Assembly: GCF_032464895.1 (NCBI RefSeq)
Contig: NZ_JAWDIC010000001.1
Location: 1,488,001-1,552,000 of the forward strand
Source of the DNA: Phycicoccus sp. M110.8
GTDB lineage: Bacteria; Actinomycetota; Actinomycetes; Actinomycetales; Dermatophilaceae
Length of the DNA: 64,000 nucleotides
Reading direction: 5' to 3'
The notes beneath the pieces are model-generated. The model did no database searches. It was given only the letters and a program-made list of their open reading frames with translations, and was not told where the DNA came from. The stretch's first letter is position 1, and the number at the start of each line of letters is the position of its first letter. Both the position numbers and the translations under genes were made by a program. Below, one piece after another: positions 24,918-36,946 of the stretch.

Positions 24918-26378
24918 ATGGCCACCGCACCCCCCGAGACCCGCCCCTCGCTGCTCGCCCGCGAGCACCTCCCGTTCGCCACGGGAGCGGTCGCGCTGGT
25001 CACGCTCGGGGCGTTCGAGAACCGCGCGGTCTCCACGGTGCTGCCCACGGTGGCGCGCGACCTCGACGGGCTGTGGCTGTTCGGGGCCGCGAGCGCCGCG
25101 CCGCTCGTCACCTTCGTCGTCGCGACCACGGTCGCCGGCCTGTGGAGCGACCGTCGCGGCCCCCGGCCGGTGCTGCTCGCCGGCATGGCGTCCTTCGTGG
25201 CCGGCCAGCTGCTCAGCGGGCTGGCACCGACGATGACCCTGTTCGTCGGCGGTCGGTTGCTGGGTGGGCTGGCGGAGGGCCTCTTCGACGTCGGCCTCAC
25301 CGTCCTCGTGGCACGGGCGCTCCCAGCGTCCCTGCGTCCCAAGGTGTTCGCCACGTTCGCCGCCGCCTGGGTGCTGCCCTCGCTCCTGGGCCCATCGATC
25401 GCCGGGCTCGTCGCCGAGCAGGTCGGCTGGCGCGCCGTGTTCCTCATCGGCGTGGTGCTGCTGGGCCCGGTGGCTGCCCTGCTCCGCCCGGCCATGTCGA
25501 GCGCGCCGGCGCGGTCCGGCGGGTCGTCCTCCGGGTCGTCCTCCGTGGCCTCGACCGGCGTGGCCACACCGGCCGCCGACGGACCGTCGCAGCCCGAGGG
25601 CCCGGTGCCGTCGAGGGCCGCGGGCTGGGCCGTCGTCGCCGCCACCGGCCTCGCCGCCCTGACGGCAGGGGGCTCACTGCTCCCGCGCGGCGGCCTCGAG
25701 GGACCCGTGGGCGGCCTGCTCGTCCTCGTCGGAATCGCCGCCCTCGTGCCGTCCCTGCGCGCGATCCTGCCGGCCGGCACCCTGACGGGGGCACCCGGCA
25801 TACCCGCGCTCACGGCGGCGCGTGGGCTCCTCGGCGCCGCGTTCGGCACCACGGGCGGACTCCTGCCGCTCATGCTCACCGAGGTGCACCACGCCGGTCC
25901 CGCAGCGGCTGGGGTGAGCCTCACGATCACCGGCCTGTTCTGGGCGCTGGGGTCGCAGGTACAGGGACTGCGCGTGGTCCAGGACCGCACGTCCGTGGCG
26001 ACGCGCCTGCGCATCGGTTTCGGGCTGCTCACGCTGGGGATGCTGGGGCCCGTGGCCCTCTCGCTCGAGGTGGTGCCGATGTGGCTCGGCCTGGCCGCGT
26101 GGGCGGTGGCAGGCATCGGGACCGGCATCAGCTCCCCCGCGATCAGCAACCACGTCCTGACCCTGTCGACCGAGGCGGACCAGGGACGGAACTCGGCCGC
26201 GTCGTTCCTCGCACCCTCGGTCACCCAGGCAGTGGCGTTCGCAGCCTCCGGTGCCGTCATCGCGTGGCGGGCCGACCAGCTCGGCGGCGGCGTGTTCGCC
26301 GTGATCATGGCCGGGTCGGTCGCGGCGGCGGCTGCCGGGCTGGCCCTCGCGCGACGCGCCGCCGGGCCCGCCGCCTGA
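24918..26378 (+). CDS. MFS transporter
   Basis: A 486-residue transporter with about 12-14 membrane spans. The loop motif GLWSDRRGPRPVLLAGMASF (near residues 77-96) is the MFS signature; GLAEGLFDVGLTVLVARALP follows. A central hydrophilic Ser/Pro-rich loop (about residues 195-235) separates the halves. The substrate is unknown; control by a MerR-type promoter suggests induction by a small molecule and therefore export. It stands alone on the plus strand, divergent from the sigma-factor operon. Confidence 0.88.
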   Translation: MATAPPETRPSLLAREHLPFATGAVALVTLGAFENRAVSTVLPTVARDLDGLWLFGAASAAPLVTFVVATTVAGLWSDRRGPRPVLLAGMASFVAGQLLSGLAPTMTLFVGGRLLGGLAEGLFDVGLTVLVARALPASLRPKVFATFAAAWVLPSLLGPSIAGLVAEQVGWRAVFLIGVVLLGPVAALLRPAMSSAPARSGGSSSGSSSVASTGVATPAADGPSQPEGPVPSRAAGWAVVAATGLAALTAGGSLLPRGGLEGPVGGLLVLVGIAALVPSLRAILPAGTLTGAPGIPALTAARGLLGAAFGTTGGLLPLMLTEVHHAGPAAAGVSLTITGLFWALGSQVQGLRVVQDRTSVATRLRIGFGLLTLGMLGPVALSLEVVPMWLGLAAWAVAGIGTGISSPAISNHVLTLSTEADQGRNSAASFLAPSVTQAVAFAASGAVIAWRADQLGGGVFAVIMAGSVAAAAAGLALARRAAGPAA

Positions 26379-26431
26379 CGAGGCCCGCCGAGCGCACGGG
26401 TCCACAGTCCGCTGGCAGGGGGCGCCTGCAG

Positions 26432-26496
26432 GCGCCGCTGGCAGGCGCCGCTGGCAGGCGCTGCTGGCAGGCGCCGCTGGCAGGCGCCGCTGGCAG
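26432..26496. repeat. 13-bp tandem repeat, five units
   Basis: GCGCCGCTGGCAG repeats five times (26432, 26445, 26458, 26471, 26484), one unit with T for C. It is preceded by the related GCTGGCAGGGGGCGCC. It lies between the MFS gene and the APH-like gene. Confidence 0.9.
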
Positions 26497-26541
26497 GGGC
26501 TGGGGAAAACCCGGTGACGCGGGCGGCCCTGCCCGACCATC

Positions 26542-27288
26542 ATGCGGGGCGTGGAGCAGGTCGAGGTCGTCGTCGCCCACAGCGAGCGCGCGACGCTGCG
26601 GGTCGGGGACGTCTTCCTCAAGGTCGACACCGACCAGGCCCGCGCGGACGTCGAGGTCGACGCTATGGCGCTGGCGCCCGTGCCGACCCCAAAGGTGCTG
26701 TGGCACAACCCGCCCGTGCTCGCCCTCGCCGCCCTGCCGGGGGTGCCGCTCGGGCACCTCGGCGAGCCCTCCGGCGCGTCCCCAGGGGCGTGGACCGCGG
26801 CAGGGGCGGCGGTCCGGGCGTTGCACGACGCGCCGCTGCCACCGTGGCCCGGTCGGGACCCCGAGGCCCTCGCGGCGGAGCTCGCCCGGGAGTGCGACTG
26901 GCTGGTCGCGAACGACGTCCTCCCGGCCGAGGTCGTGCTGCACAACCGCCGGCTCGCCGAGACCGCCCTGCGGCCGTGGACGCCCGTCTTCGTCCACGGG
27001 GACCTGCAGGTCGACCACGTGTTCGTCGACGGCGACGAGGTCACCGGCATCCTCGACTGGTCGGAGGGCGCACACGGCGACGCGCTGTACGACCTCGCCA
27101 CGCTCACGCTCGGGCACCCGGAGCACCTCGACGACGTCCTCGACGGCTACGGCACCGACGTCGACCGGGACCTCGTCCGGGCGTGGTGGTCGCTGCGGTG
27201 CCTGGGCAACGTGCGCTGGCTGGTCGAGCACGGGTACGGGCCGCCGGAGCACTACCCCGAGGTGGCGGTGCTGCTCGCGCAGCCGTGA
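26542..27288 (+). CDS. Aminoglycoside-phosphotransferase-like kinase
   Basis: A 248-residue small-molecule kinase of the APH fold. VFVHGDLQVDHVFVDG (about residues 150-165) is the catalytic loop, with Asp as base; GILDWSEGAHGDALYDLATL is the metal-binding region. The N-lobe is short (VGDVFLKVDTD), as in many APH-like proteins of unknown substrate. Starts at 26542 (ATG) or 26551 (GTG) are both possible. Resistance is not implied by sequence alone. Confidence 0.82.
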   Translation: MRGVEQVEVVVAHSERATLRVGDVFLKVDTDQARADVEVDAMALAPVPTPKVLWHNPPVLALAALPGVPLGHLGEPSGASPGAWTAAGAAVRALHDAPLPPWPGRDPEALAAELARECDWLVANDVLPAEVVLHNRRLAETALRPWTPVFVHGDLQVDHVFVDGDEVTGILDWSEGAHGDALYDLATLTLGHPEHLDDVLDGYGTDVDRDLVRAWWSLRCLGNVRWLVEHGYGPPEHYPEVAVLLAQP

Positions 27289-27309
27289 GCCGGGTGACGG
27301 CGAGAGCCG

Positions 27310-28593
27310 CTACCCGACGTGCAGCTCGTTGCGCTCGGCCGCGAGCGCGATGTCGCTGCGGTGGTGCGACCCCTCCAGGGCGATCCGCTCGACGGCCTCG
27401 TAGACCCGCGACCGCGCCTGGCTGAGGCTGTCGCCCAGGGCGACCACGGAGAGCACCCGGCCCCCGGCGGAGACGAGCGTCCCGTCGTCCGCCCGGCCGG
27501 TGCCGGCGTGCAGGACGTATGCCGTGGGCACGTCGTCGACGTCCTCGATGCCGGTGATCGGGTCGCCGGTCCGGGGCGTGGCGGGGTAGTCGGCCGCGGC
27601 CACGACGACGGTCACGGCGTGCTCGCTGGACCAGGACAGGGCGCCGACGTCGTCCAGCGTCCCCGTGGCGGCCGCGTGCAGGAGCGCGCCGAGCGGGGTG
27701 GTGAGGCGGGCGAGGACGACCTGGGTCTCCGGGTCGCCGAAGCGGGCGTTGAACTCGATCACCCGCGGGCCCCGGGGCGTCAGGGCCAGGCCCACGAACA
27801 GGACGCCCACGAAGGGGGTGCCGCGACGGGCCATCTCCTCGATCGTCGGCTGGGCGATCCGGGTGACGACCTCGTCGGCCAGGCTCGCCGGCGCCCAGTC
27901 GAGCGGGGAGTAGGCGCCCATGCCCCCGGTGTTGGGCCCCTCGTCGCCGTCGCCGACCCGCTTGAAGTCCTGCGCGGGGGCCAGGGGCAGCACCATGCGG
28001 CCATCGCTCACGCAGAACAGCGACACCTCCGGCCCTGAGAGGAACTCCTCGACGACGACCCGGCCGCCGTCCTTGGCCAGGCAGGCCCGCGCGTGCTCCA
28101 GCGCCTGCTCACGGTCCTGCGTGACGACGACGCCCTTGCCCGCCGCGAGCCCGTCGTCCTTGACCACGTGCGGCGCGCCCATGGCGTCGAGGGCGTCGGC
28201 GACCTCCTCGACGGTCGTGCACACGCGCGCCAGGCCGGTCGGCACCTCGGCCGCGGCCATCACGTCCTTGGCGAAGGCCTTGCTGCCCTCGAGCCGGGCC
28301 GCGGCCGCGGACGGCCCGAACACGGCGAACCCCGCCTCGCGCAGCGCGTCGGCGACGCCGGCGACGAGCGGGGCCTCCGGTCCCACCACCACGAGGTCGA
28401 CCCCGTGGCGCCGGGCGACCTCGACGGCCGAGGCGGAGTCGCTGATACCGCCGGGCAGCGGTTCGCAGAGGGCCACCGCGTCCATCCCGGGGTTGCCGGG
28501 CGCGACGACGACGGCGTCGACGGCCGGGTCGGCGCCCAGCGCCTTGACGATGGCGTGCTCGCGGGCACCGGAGCCGAGGACGAGAACCTTCAC
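27310..28593 (-). CDS. purD: Phosphoribosylamine-glycine ligase (GAR synthetase)
   Basis: PurD joins phosphoribosylamine and glycine with ATP. The 427-residue protein begins VKVLVLGSGAREHAIVKAL and has the ATP-grasp regions PHVVKDDGLAAGKGVVVT and VVEEFLSGPEVSLF, then NTGGMGAYSPLDW and VIEFNARFGDPETQVVLARL. The GTG start has no Shine-Dalgarno but lies 6 bases after TACGCT, so it is probably leaderless, like purM. It is convergent with the APH-like gene. Confidence 0.96.
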   Translation of the reverse strand: MKVLVLGSGAREHAIVKALGADPAVDAVVVAPGNPGMDAVALCEPLPGGISDSASAVEVARRHGVDLVVVGPEAPLVAGVADALREAGFAVFGPSAAAARLEGSKAFAKDVMAAAEVPTGLARVCTTVEEVADALDAMGAPHVVKDDGLAAGKGVVVTQDREQALEHARACLAKDGGRVVVEEFLSGPEVSLFCVSDGRMVLPLAPAQDFKRVGDGDEGPNTGGMGAYSPLDWAPASLADEVVTRIAQPTIEEMARRGTPFVGVLFVGLALTPRGPRVIEFNARFGDPETQVVLARLTTPLGALLHAAATGTLDDVGALSWSSEHAVTVVVAAADYPATPRTGDPITGIEDVDDVPTAYVLHAGTGRADDGTLVSAGGRVLSVVALGDSLSQARSRVYEAVERIALEGSHHRSDIALAAERNELHVG

Positions 28594-28599
28594 GGGGTC

Positions 28600-28605
28600 A
28601 GCGTA
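28600..28605 (-). promoter_or_regulatory. -10 element of purD, leaderless
   Basis: TACGCT on the minus strand, then 6 bases, then the purD GTG. It is the same hexamer as in the purM promoter. No -35 match is evident; just upstream (28631-28689) is a terminator pointing the same way. Confidence 0.5.
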
Positions 28606-28630
28606 GAGGGCCGGGGCCGATCCCCCTGAC

Positions 28631-28689
28631 GAAGAAAGAGCGCGGCGTCCCGGGGAGGCAGGGGGGACATTCTCCCGGGGACGCCGCGC
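28631..28689 (-). terminator. Intrinsic terminator with T-tract between divergent purD and HTH gene
   Basis: On the minus strand GCGCGGCGTCCCCGGG and CCCGGGGACGCCGCGC (one bulge, 18-base loop) are followed by TCTTTCTTC, one of the few T-rich tails in the window. It faces purD, yet no convincing gene precedes it in the 150 bases between it and the HTH gene start. Confidence 0.6.
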
Positions 28690-28841
28690 AGCCGACGTGC
28701 GGTCACCTGGCGGGGGAACCTGCAACCAAGCACGTGGGTCGACAAGGTCGACTGCGACCAGAGTGGACCATCGGCGCGTGCGGGTAAAGCCCAAAGCTGG
28801 CGGACTTGCGTCATTGACGGATAGACGCCAGGCGGGTGACG

Positions 28842-29894
28842 ATGTGCCGCATGGCCGGAGTCGACCCGCCAGCACCGGACGACCCGCCGCGCACGGGACC
28901 GACACCGGCCGACCTCGCCGCGGCCCTCGACCTCGACAGCAGCGAGGCCGAGCAGACCGTGACGCGGGTCTACCTCGCCGTGGTGCAGCACCCCGAGCCG
29001 AGCCGCTCGCTGCTGCTCGCCCAGGGCATGCAGGCCCCGCTCGTCGACCTGGCCCTGCGGCTGCTGGCCGACCGCGGCCTGCTGCGGGTGCACGCCGGCG
29101 GCGAGATCGAGGTGCTGCCCCCGGACATCTCGCTGCCCGCCCTCGCGCTCGCCTACGAACGCCAGGCCCGCGAGGCCCGGTCCGCCGCCCACGAGCTCGC
29201 CCAGGTCTTCTTCCAGGCGCGGGCGGCGTCGCGGGGCCGGGACGCGGGCGCCATCCGGCTGCTGGACTCGATGGACGAGATCGCCGCTGCGACGGCCGAG
29301 GCCGTGGCGTCGGGACGTGAGCGCATCCGCACCTTCCGCACCCTCTCGCCGCGCACCAGGGCCGTCTTCGCCAGCCCCCTGCACTCGCACGAGGAGACCA
29401 GCCGGGGCGTGGGCGGGACGACGCTGGACTACACGACGGTCTACGACACCGCGGTGCTCGAGGTGGACAACGTGCTCGAGGTGCTCGAGGCCAGGGAGCG
29501 CGGCGGCGAGCGGGCCCGCTTCAACAGCGCGGTGCCGTTCTCGGCCGTCATCGTCGACGACACCGCTGCCGTGGTCGACCTCAGCGAGTTCGACCCCTCG
29601 GGCTTCGGCTCCGTGGTGGTGCGCGCCCGGCCGATGGTGCTCGCGCTCATCGCCCTCGCCGACCAGCTCTGGGACAGCGGCTCACCCCTCCACCGCACGG
29701 CCCAGGGCGGGGACCGCCGCGACCGCACGATCCTGGCGCTCATGGCGGCGGGCGCCACCGACGCCACCATCGCCCGGCAGACGGGGATCTCCCAGCGCAC
29801 CGTCGAGCGCAGGGTGCGCGCGCTGATGGACCAGCTCGGGGCGGGGACCCGGTTCCAGGCCGGGGTGCAGGCCGCGCGTCGCGGCCTCATCTGA
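28842..29894 (+). CDS. LuxR-type HTH regulator, paralog 1
   Basis: About 350 residues. The N-terminus (ADLAAALDLDSSEAEQTVTR, then LADRGLLRVHAGG) resembles a TrmB-like winged helix. A long helical region (LALAYERQAREARSAAHELA) and a phospholipase-D-like sensor region follow. The C-terminus is a LuxR-type DNA-binding domain (ILALMAAGATDATIARQTGI, then SQRTVERRVRALMDQLGAGT). The same layout occurs in the gene at 34371-35210. No response-regulator receiver is present. Start candidates are GTG 28836 and ATG 28842; I prefer the ATG, 5 bases after GGCGGG. Confidence 0.8.
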   Translation: MCRMAGVDPPAPDDPPRTGPTPADLAAALDLDSSEAEQTVTRVYLAVVQHPEPSRSLLLAQGMQAPLVDLALRLLADRGLLRVHAGGEIEVLPPDISLPALALAYERQAREARSAAHELAQVFFQARAASRGRDAGAIRLLDSMDEIAAATAEAVASGRERIRTFRTLSPRTRAVFASPLHSHEETSRGVGGTTLDYTTVYDTAVLEVDNVLEVLEARERGGERARFNSAVPFSAVIVDDTAAVVDLSEFDPSGFGSVVVRARPMVLALIALADQLWDSGSPLHRTAQGGDRRDRTILALMAAGATDATIARQTGISQRTVERRVRALMDQLGAGTRFQAGVQAARRGLI

Positions 29895-30033
29895 GCCCGC
29901 CCCCGGGACGCGGAGCCGAGCTCGCCCGTCGGCACCCGGCTCCCCTGCCCGGCACCGGACCGGGGTCGACGGTGGTCGCCGTCATGCCGGTCCGTATGCC
30001 GTGGAGGGCGCACGAGCGCGCACGGCGCCGGGC

Positions 30034-30039
30034 TAGACT
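30034..30039 (+). promoter_or_regulatory. -10 element of helD
   Basis: TAGACT, giving a leader of about 30 bases with GGAGGGA (30052-30058) and AGGAAG (30063-30068); the latter is 7 bases before the GTG at 30076. I looked for a rifampicin-associated element upstream and saw none. Confidence 0.5.
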
Positions 30040-30075
30040 CGTGCGTTCGCAGGAGGGACAACAGGAAGACCTTTC

Positions 30076-32292
30076 GTGACCGATTCGGACCACACCACCC
30101 GCGCCGACACGGCGGAGGTGGCCCGTGAGATCGCCGTCGAGCAGGCCCATGTGGACCTCGTCTACGCCGAGCTCGCCAAGGCCCAGGCCCGGGCCGGCCT
30201 CGTCGAGGCCGACGGCCTGGCGCGCGGCCGCACCGACCGCACGGGCGACGTGCGCGACGAGGAGCTGACCGGTCTCTTCGAGCGCGACGCGCTGGTGTTC
30301 AACGCGGCCCGTCGCCGCTCCACCCTCGACACGCAGTACGAGGGGCTCGTCTTCGGCCGGCTCGACCTCGACCACGCCCTGTCCCGCGAGGGAGCGCCCC
30401 CCGACCGCGAGGTGCGCTACATCGGCCGGCTCGGGGTCCGCGACGACGACTACGAGCCGCTCGTCGTCGACTGGCGCGCCCCCGCGGCCGCCGCCTTCTA
30501 CCGCGCGACCCCGGTCGAGCCGATGGACGTCCTGCGCCGCCGGGTGCTGCGCTGCAAGGGTCCTGACGTCGTCGGCGTCGAGGACGACCTCATGGTCGCC
30601 GAGGCACCCGACGACCTCGTCGTCGTCGGTGACGGCGCCCTCCTCGCCGCCCTGACCCGCAGCCGTGGCGCGCAGATGCGCGACATCGTCGCGACCATCC
30701 AGCGCCACCAGGACGAGGCCATCCGCGCCAGCGCCCGGGGCGTCACCGAGATCACCGGCGGCCCCGGCACGGGCAAGACGGTCGTCGCGCTGCACCGTGC
30801 GGCCTACCTGCTGTACTCCGACCGCCGGCGCTTCGAGTCCGGCGGCATCCTCGTCGTGGGTCCCTCGTCCGCGTACACGGCATACATCGAGCGGGTGCTG
30901 CCCTCGCTCGGTGAGGAGTCGGTGACCCTGCGGTCGCTCGGCGACGTGGTCGACGGCATCACCGCGACCCGGCTCGACTCCCCCGAGGTGGCCGCGCTCA
31001 AGGGCTCGCTGCGCATCCGGCGCCTGCTGGCGCGCGCCGCCGGGGGCCGGGTGCCCGACGCCCCCCAGGTGTTCCGCGCGTTCGTCGCCGGGCACGCGGT
31101 CCGCGTCGACACCCCGGCCCTCGACCGCATCCGCAGCCGGGTGCTGCGGGACCGGCAGCGCAACCTCGCGACCAAGGCCGTCGAGGCCGCGCTCGCCGAG
31201 GCGGCGTGGGCGAGCGTCCGCGAGGGCGACCGCGCCGAGTTCATGGACCGGTTCGACGGGCACCTCGAGGTGGAGGCGTTCCTGCAGCAGTGGTGGCCGC
31301 AGGTCGACCCGCGCGAGGTGCTGCTCTGGCTGGCCGACCCCGAGCTGGTGCGCCGACACGGCCAGGGCGTGCTGACGCCCGACGAGGCCGACCTGTTCGC
31401 CGCGTCGATGCGCGAGGCGCTCGAGACCGGCACGTGGTCGGTGGCCGACGCGGCTCTGGTCGACGACCTCGCGGCCCGGCTCGGCACCGTCCAGGACGCG
31501 CCCTCGGAGGAGCGGGGCTTCTACGAGATCGAGGAGCTCGACGACGTCTCGCAGTTCGGCGTGGCCGAGGTCGGCCCGTCCGCGGGGTCCGCCGGCGGTG
31601 CGGGCTCGCGGACCGCGCCCTCGGAACCGCGCGAGCGGCTCCTGCACGGGCGCGTCGAGGGTCCGGGCGAGTACGCCCACGTCCTCGTCGACGAGGCGCA
31701 GGACCTGTCGCCCATGCAGTGGCGGATGCTCGGCCGCCGGGGCCGCTACTCCTCGTGGACCGTCGTCGGCGACGCAGCCCAGGCGTCCTGGCCGGACGCT
31801 CAGGAGGCCGCCCGCGCGCGCGAGGAGGCGTTCGGCTCCCAGGAGCGCCGCCTCTTCCACATGGACACCAACTACCGCAACGCCCGCGAGATCTTCGACT
31901 ACGCGGCGCGCGTGGTGCGGGCGGAGGTGCCCGACGCCGACATCCCGGCAGCCGTGCGCGAGACCGGCGTGCAGCCGGTCGAGGCGCGCACCACCGCGGC
32001 GGAGGTGGCGGTCGCCGTGCGCGACGCCGTCGAGGCCCTGCTCGAGGACGTCGAGGGCTCCGTCGCGGTCGTCACCCCGCGCCGGTATGCCGCGCAGCTT
32101 GCCGACGTGGACGGCGCCGCCGGCGGCCGGGTCGTGCTCATCGACCCCATGTCGACCAAGGGCCTGGAGTACGACGCCACGGTCATCGTCGACCCGCCCG
32201 AGATCACCCGGGAGTCGCCGGGTGGGATCCGGGTGCTCTACGTCGCCCTGACCCGCGCGGCGCACCGTATGACGGTGCTCGCCGTCGACTGA
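30076..32292 (+). CDS. helD: HelD-like RNA polymerase-associated ATPase (UvrD/Rep superfamily)
   Basis: A 738-residue protein. The N-terminal coiled coil (EQAHVDLVYAELAKAQARAG) and the YIGRLGVRDDDYEPLVVDWR segment are typical of HelD, which removes stalled RNA polymerase from DNA. Walker A is ITGGPGTGKTVVALH (about residue 229), Walker B is HVLVDEAQDLSPMQWRML, and the C-terminal helicase motifs include TNYRNAREIFDY and STKGLEYDATVI, ending VLYVALTRAAHRM. Some actinobacterial HelD proteins (HelR) give rifampicin tolerance; whether this one does cannot be read from sequence. Confidence 0.9.
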   Translation: MTDSDHTTRADTAEVAREIAVEQAHVDLVYAELAKAQARAGLVEADGLARGRTDRTGDVRDEELTGLFERDALVFNAARRRSTLDTQYEGLVFGRLDLDHALSREGAPPDREVRYIGRLGVRDDDYEPLVVDWRAPAAAAFYRATPVEPMDVLRRRVLRCKGPDVVGVEDDLMVAEAPDDLVVVGDGALLAALTRSRGAQMRDIVATIQRHQDEAIRASARGVTEITGGPGTGKTVVALHRAAYLLYSDRRRFESGGILVVGPSSAYTAYIERVLPSLGEESVTLRSLGDVVDGITATRLDSPEVAALKGSLRIRRLLARAAGGRVPDAPQVFRAFVAGHAVRVDTPALDRIRSRVLRDRQRNLATKAVEAALAEAAWASVREGDRAEFMDRFDGHLEVEAFLQQWWPQVDPREVLLWLADPELVRRHGQGVLTPDEADLFAASMREALETGTWSVADAALVDDLAARLGTVQDAPSEERGFYEIEELDDVSQFGVAEVGPSAGSAGGAGSRTAPSEPRERLLHGRVEGPGEYAHVLVDEAQDLSPMQWRMLGRRGRYSSWTVVGDAAQASWPDAQEAARAREEAFGSQERRLFHMDTNYRNAREIFDYAARVVRAEVPDADIPAAVRETGVQPVEARTTAAEVAVAVRDAVEALLEDVEGSVAVVTPRRYAAQLADVDGAAGGRVVLIDPMSTKGLEYDATVIVDPPEITRESPGGIRVLYVALTRAAHRMTVLAVD

Positions 32293-32318
32293 GGCGGCCC
32301 GGAGCACCGGGGTCAGCG

Positions 32319-32394
32319 CCACCACCAGGCCGTGCCCCCCACCAGGCCGCGTCACCACCAGGCCGCGTCACCACCAGGCCGCGTCACCACCCGA
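32319..32394. repeat. 16-bp tandem repeat after helD
   Basis: GTCACCACCAGGCCGC repeats with a 16-bp period (32351, 32367, partial at 32383), preceded by two degraded copies (CACCACCAGGCCGTGC and CCCACCAGGCC). It lies between the convergent helD and DUF402 genes. Confidence 0.85.
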
Positions 32395-32414
32395 GGCGCC
32401 CGCGCCAGGGGAGC

Positions 32415-35232
<2,818 letters not shown>

Positions 35233-35378
35233 TCATCATCTGTCCAATGGCAGCATAGTGACACATTCTGGGGACGAAGCCGTGCAGAATGGGCGTCGCT
35301 GCAAGCCCTCCTGGAGAGGCAGGGGACGCACCGGGGAGCTGGCAGCCCAGCAGGCCACGGCCTGCGCAGGGGGCGGAG

Positions 35379-35410
35379 CCGGGGGACCCGACGAGAGTCG
35401 GGTCCCCCGG
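35379..35410 (-). terminator. Terminator after DUF3151
   Basis: CCGGGGGACCCGAC and GTCGGGTCCCCCGG form a perfect 14-bp stem with a GAGA loop, 23 bases beyond the stop of the minus-strand fbaA-DUF3151 unit. Confidence 0.8.
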
Positions 35411-35432
35411 CATCTCCGCGCTTGGGGCCCTC

Positions 35433-35839
35433 TCAGAGGCCGAGCTCGCGCGCCCCGGTTGCCGAGGAGTCGCGCAGGAACTGCGCGCAGCGTTGCTCCT
35501 CGTCGGTCTCGCCGATCGCACCGGCCGCCCGTGACAGGGCGGCGAGCGCGCGCAGGAACCCGCGGTTGGGCTCGTGCTCCCACGGCACCGGCCCCTGGCC
35601 GCGCCAGCCGTTCCGCCGCAGGGCGTCCAGCGCCCGGTGGTAGCCCGTGCGGGCGTAGGCGTAGCCCTCGACCGTGCGACCGTCGGCCAGCGCGTCCTCG
35701 GCGAGGGTGGCCCAGGCGAGCGAGGAGGTCGGGTGGGCCGCGGCGACCTGGTCGGCCGCGACGCCCTGCTCCAGCTGCGCGGCCGCCGGATCGGCAGGCA
35801 GGCGGGTCTCGGGGATGCCCAGCAGGTTGTGGCCCTCGG

Positions 35840-35843
<4 letters not shown>
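35433..35843 (-). CDS. DUF3151 domain protein
   Basis: A 136-residue soluble helical protein beginning MTEGHNLLGIPETRLPADPA. LAWATLAEDALADGRTVEGY, then AYARTGYHRALDALRRNGWR and PWEHEPNRGFLRALAALSRA are the landmarks of this actinobacterial family, which usually sits beside fbaA. The ATG overlaps the fbaA stop (ATGA), so it is translationally coupled. Function unknown. Confidence 0.88.
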
Positions 35844-36865
<1,022 letters not shown>

Positions 36866-36946
36866 GGGGTCTCCTTCGAGCCATCGGTGGACGTCGTCGT
36901 CGCACCGATCCTTCCACGTCCGCAGGCCCGTCGGACACCCGCCGTC

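Noticed and set aside
28690-28841. 22-codon ORF (MVHSGRSRPCRPTCLVAGSP) before the orphan terminator
   Set aside because: No ribosome site, unlikely composition, and no related peptide known to me.
29895-30075. Rifampicin-associated element upstream of helD
   Set aside because: I looked for the GGGGCTTGC...GCAAGGCCCC pattern known from some helR genes and did not see it.
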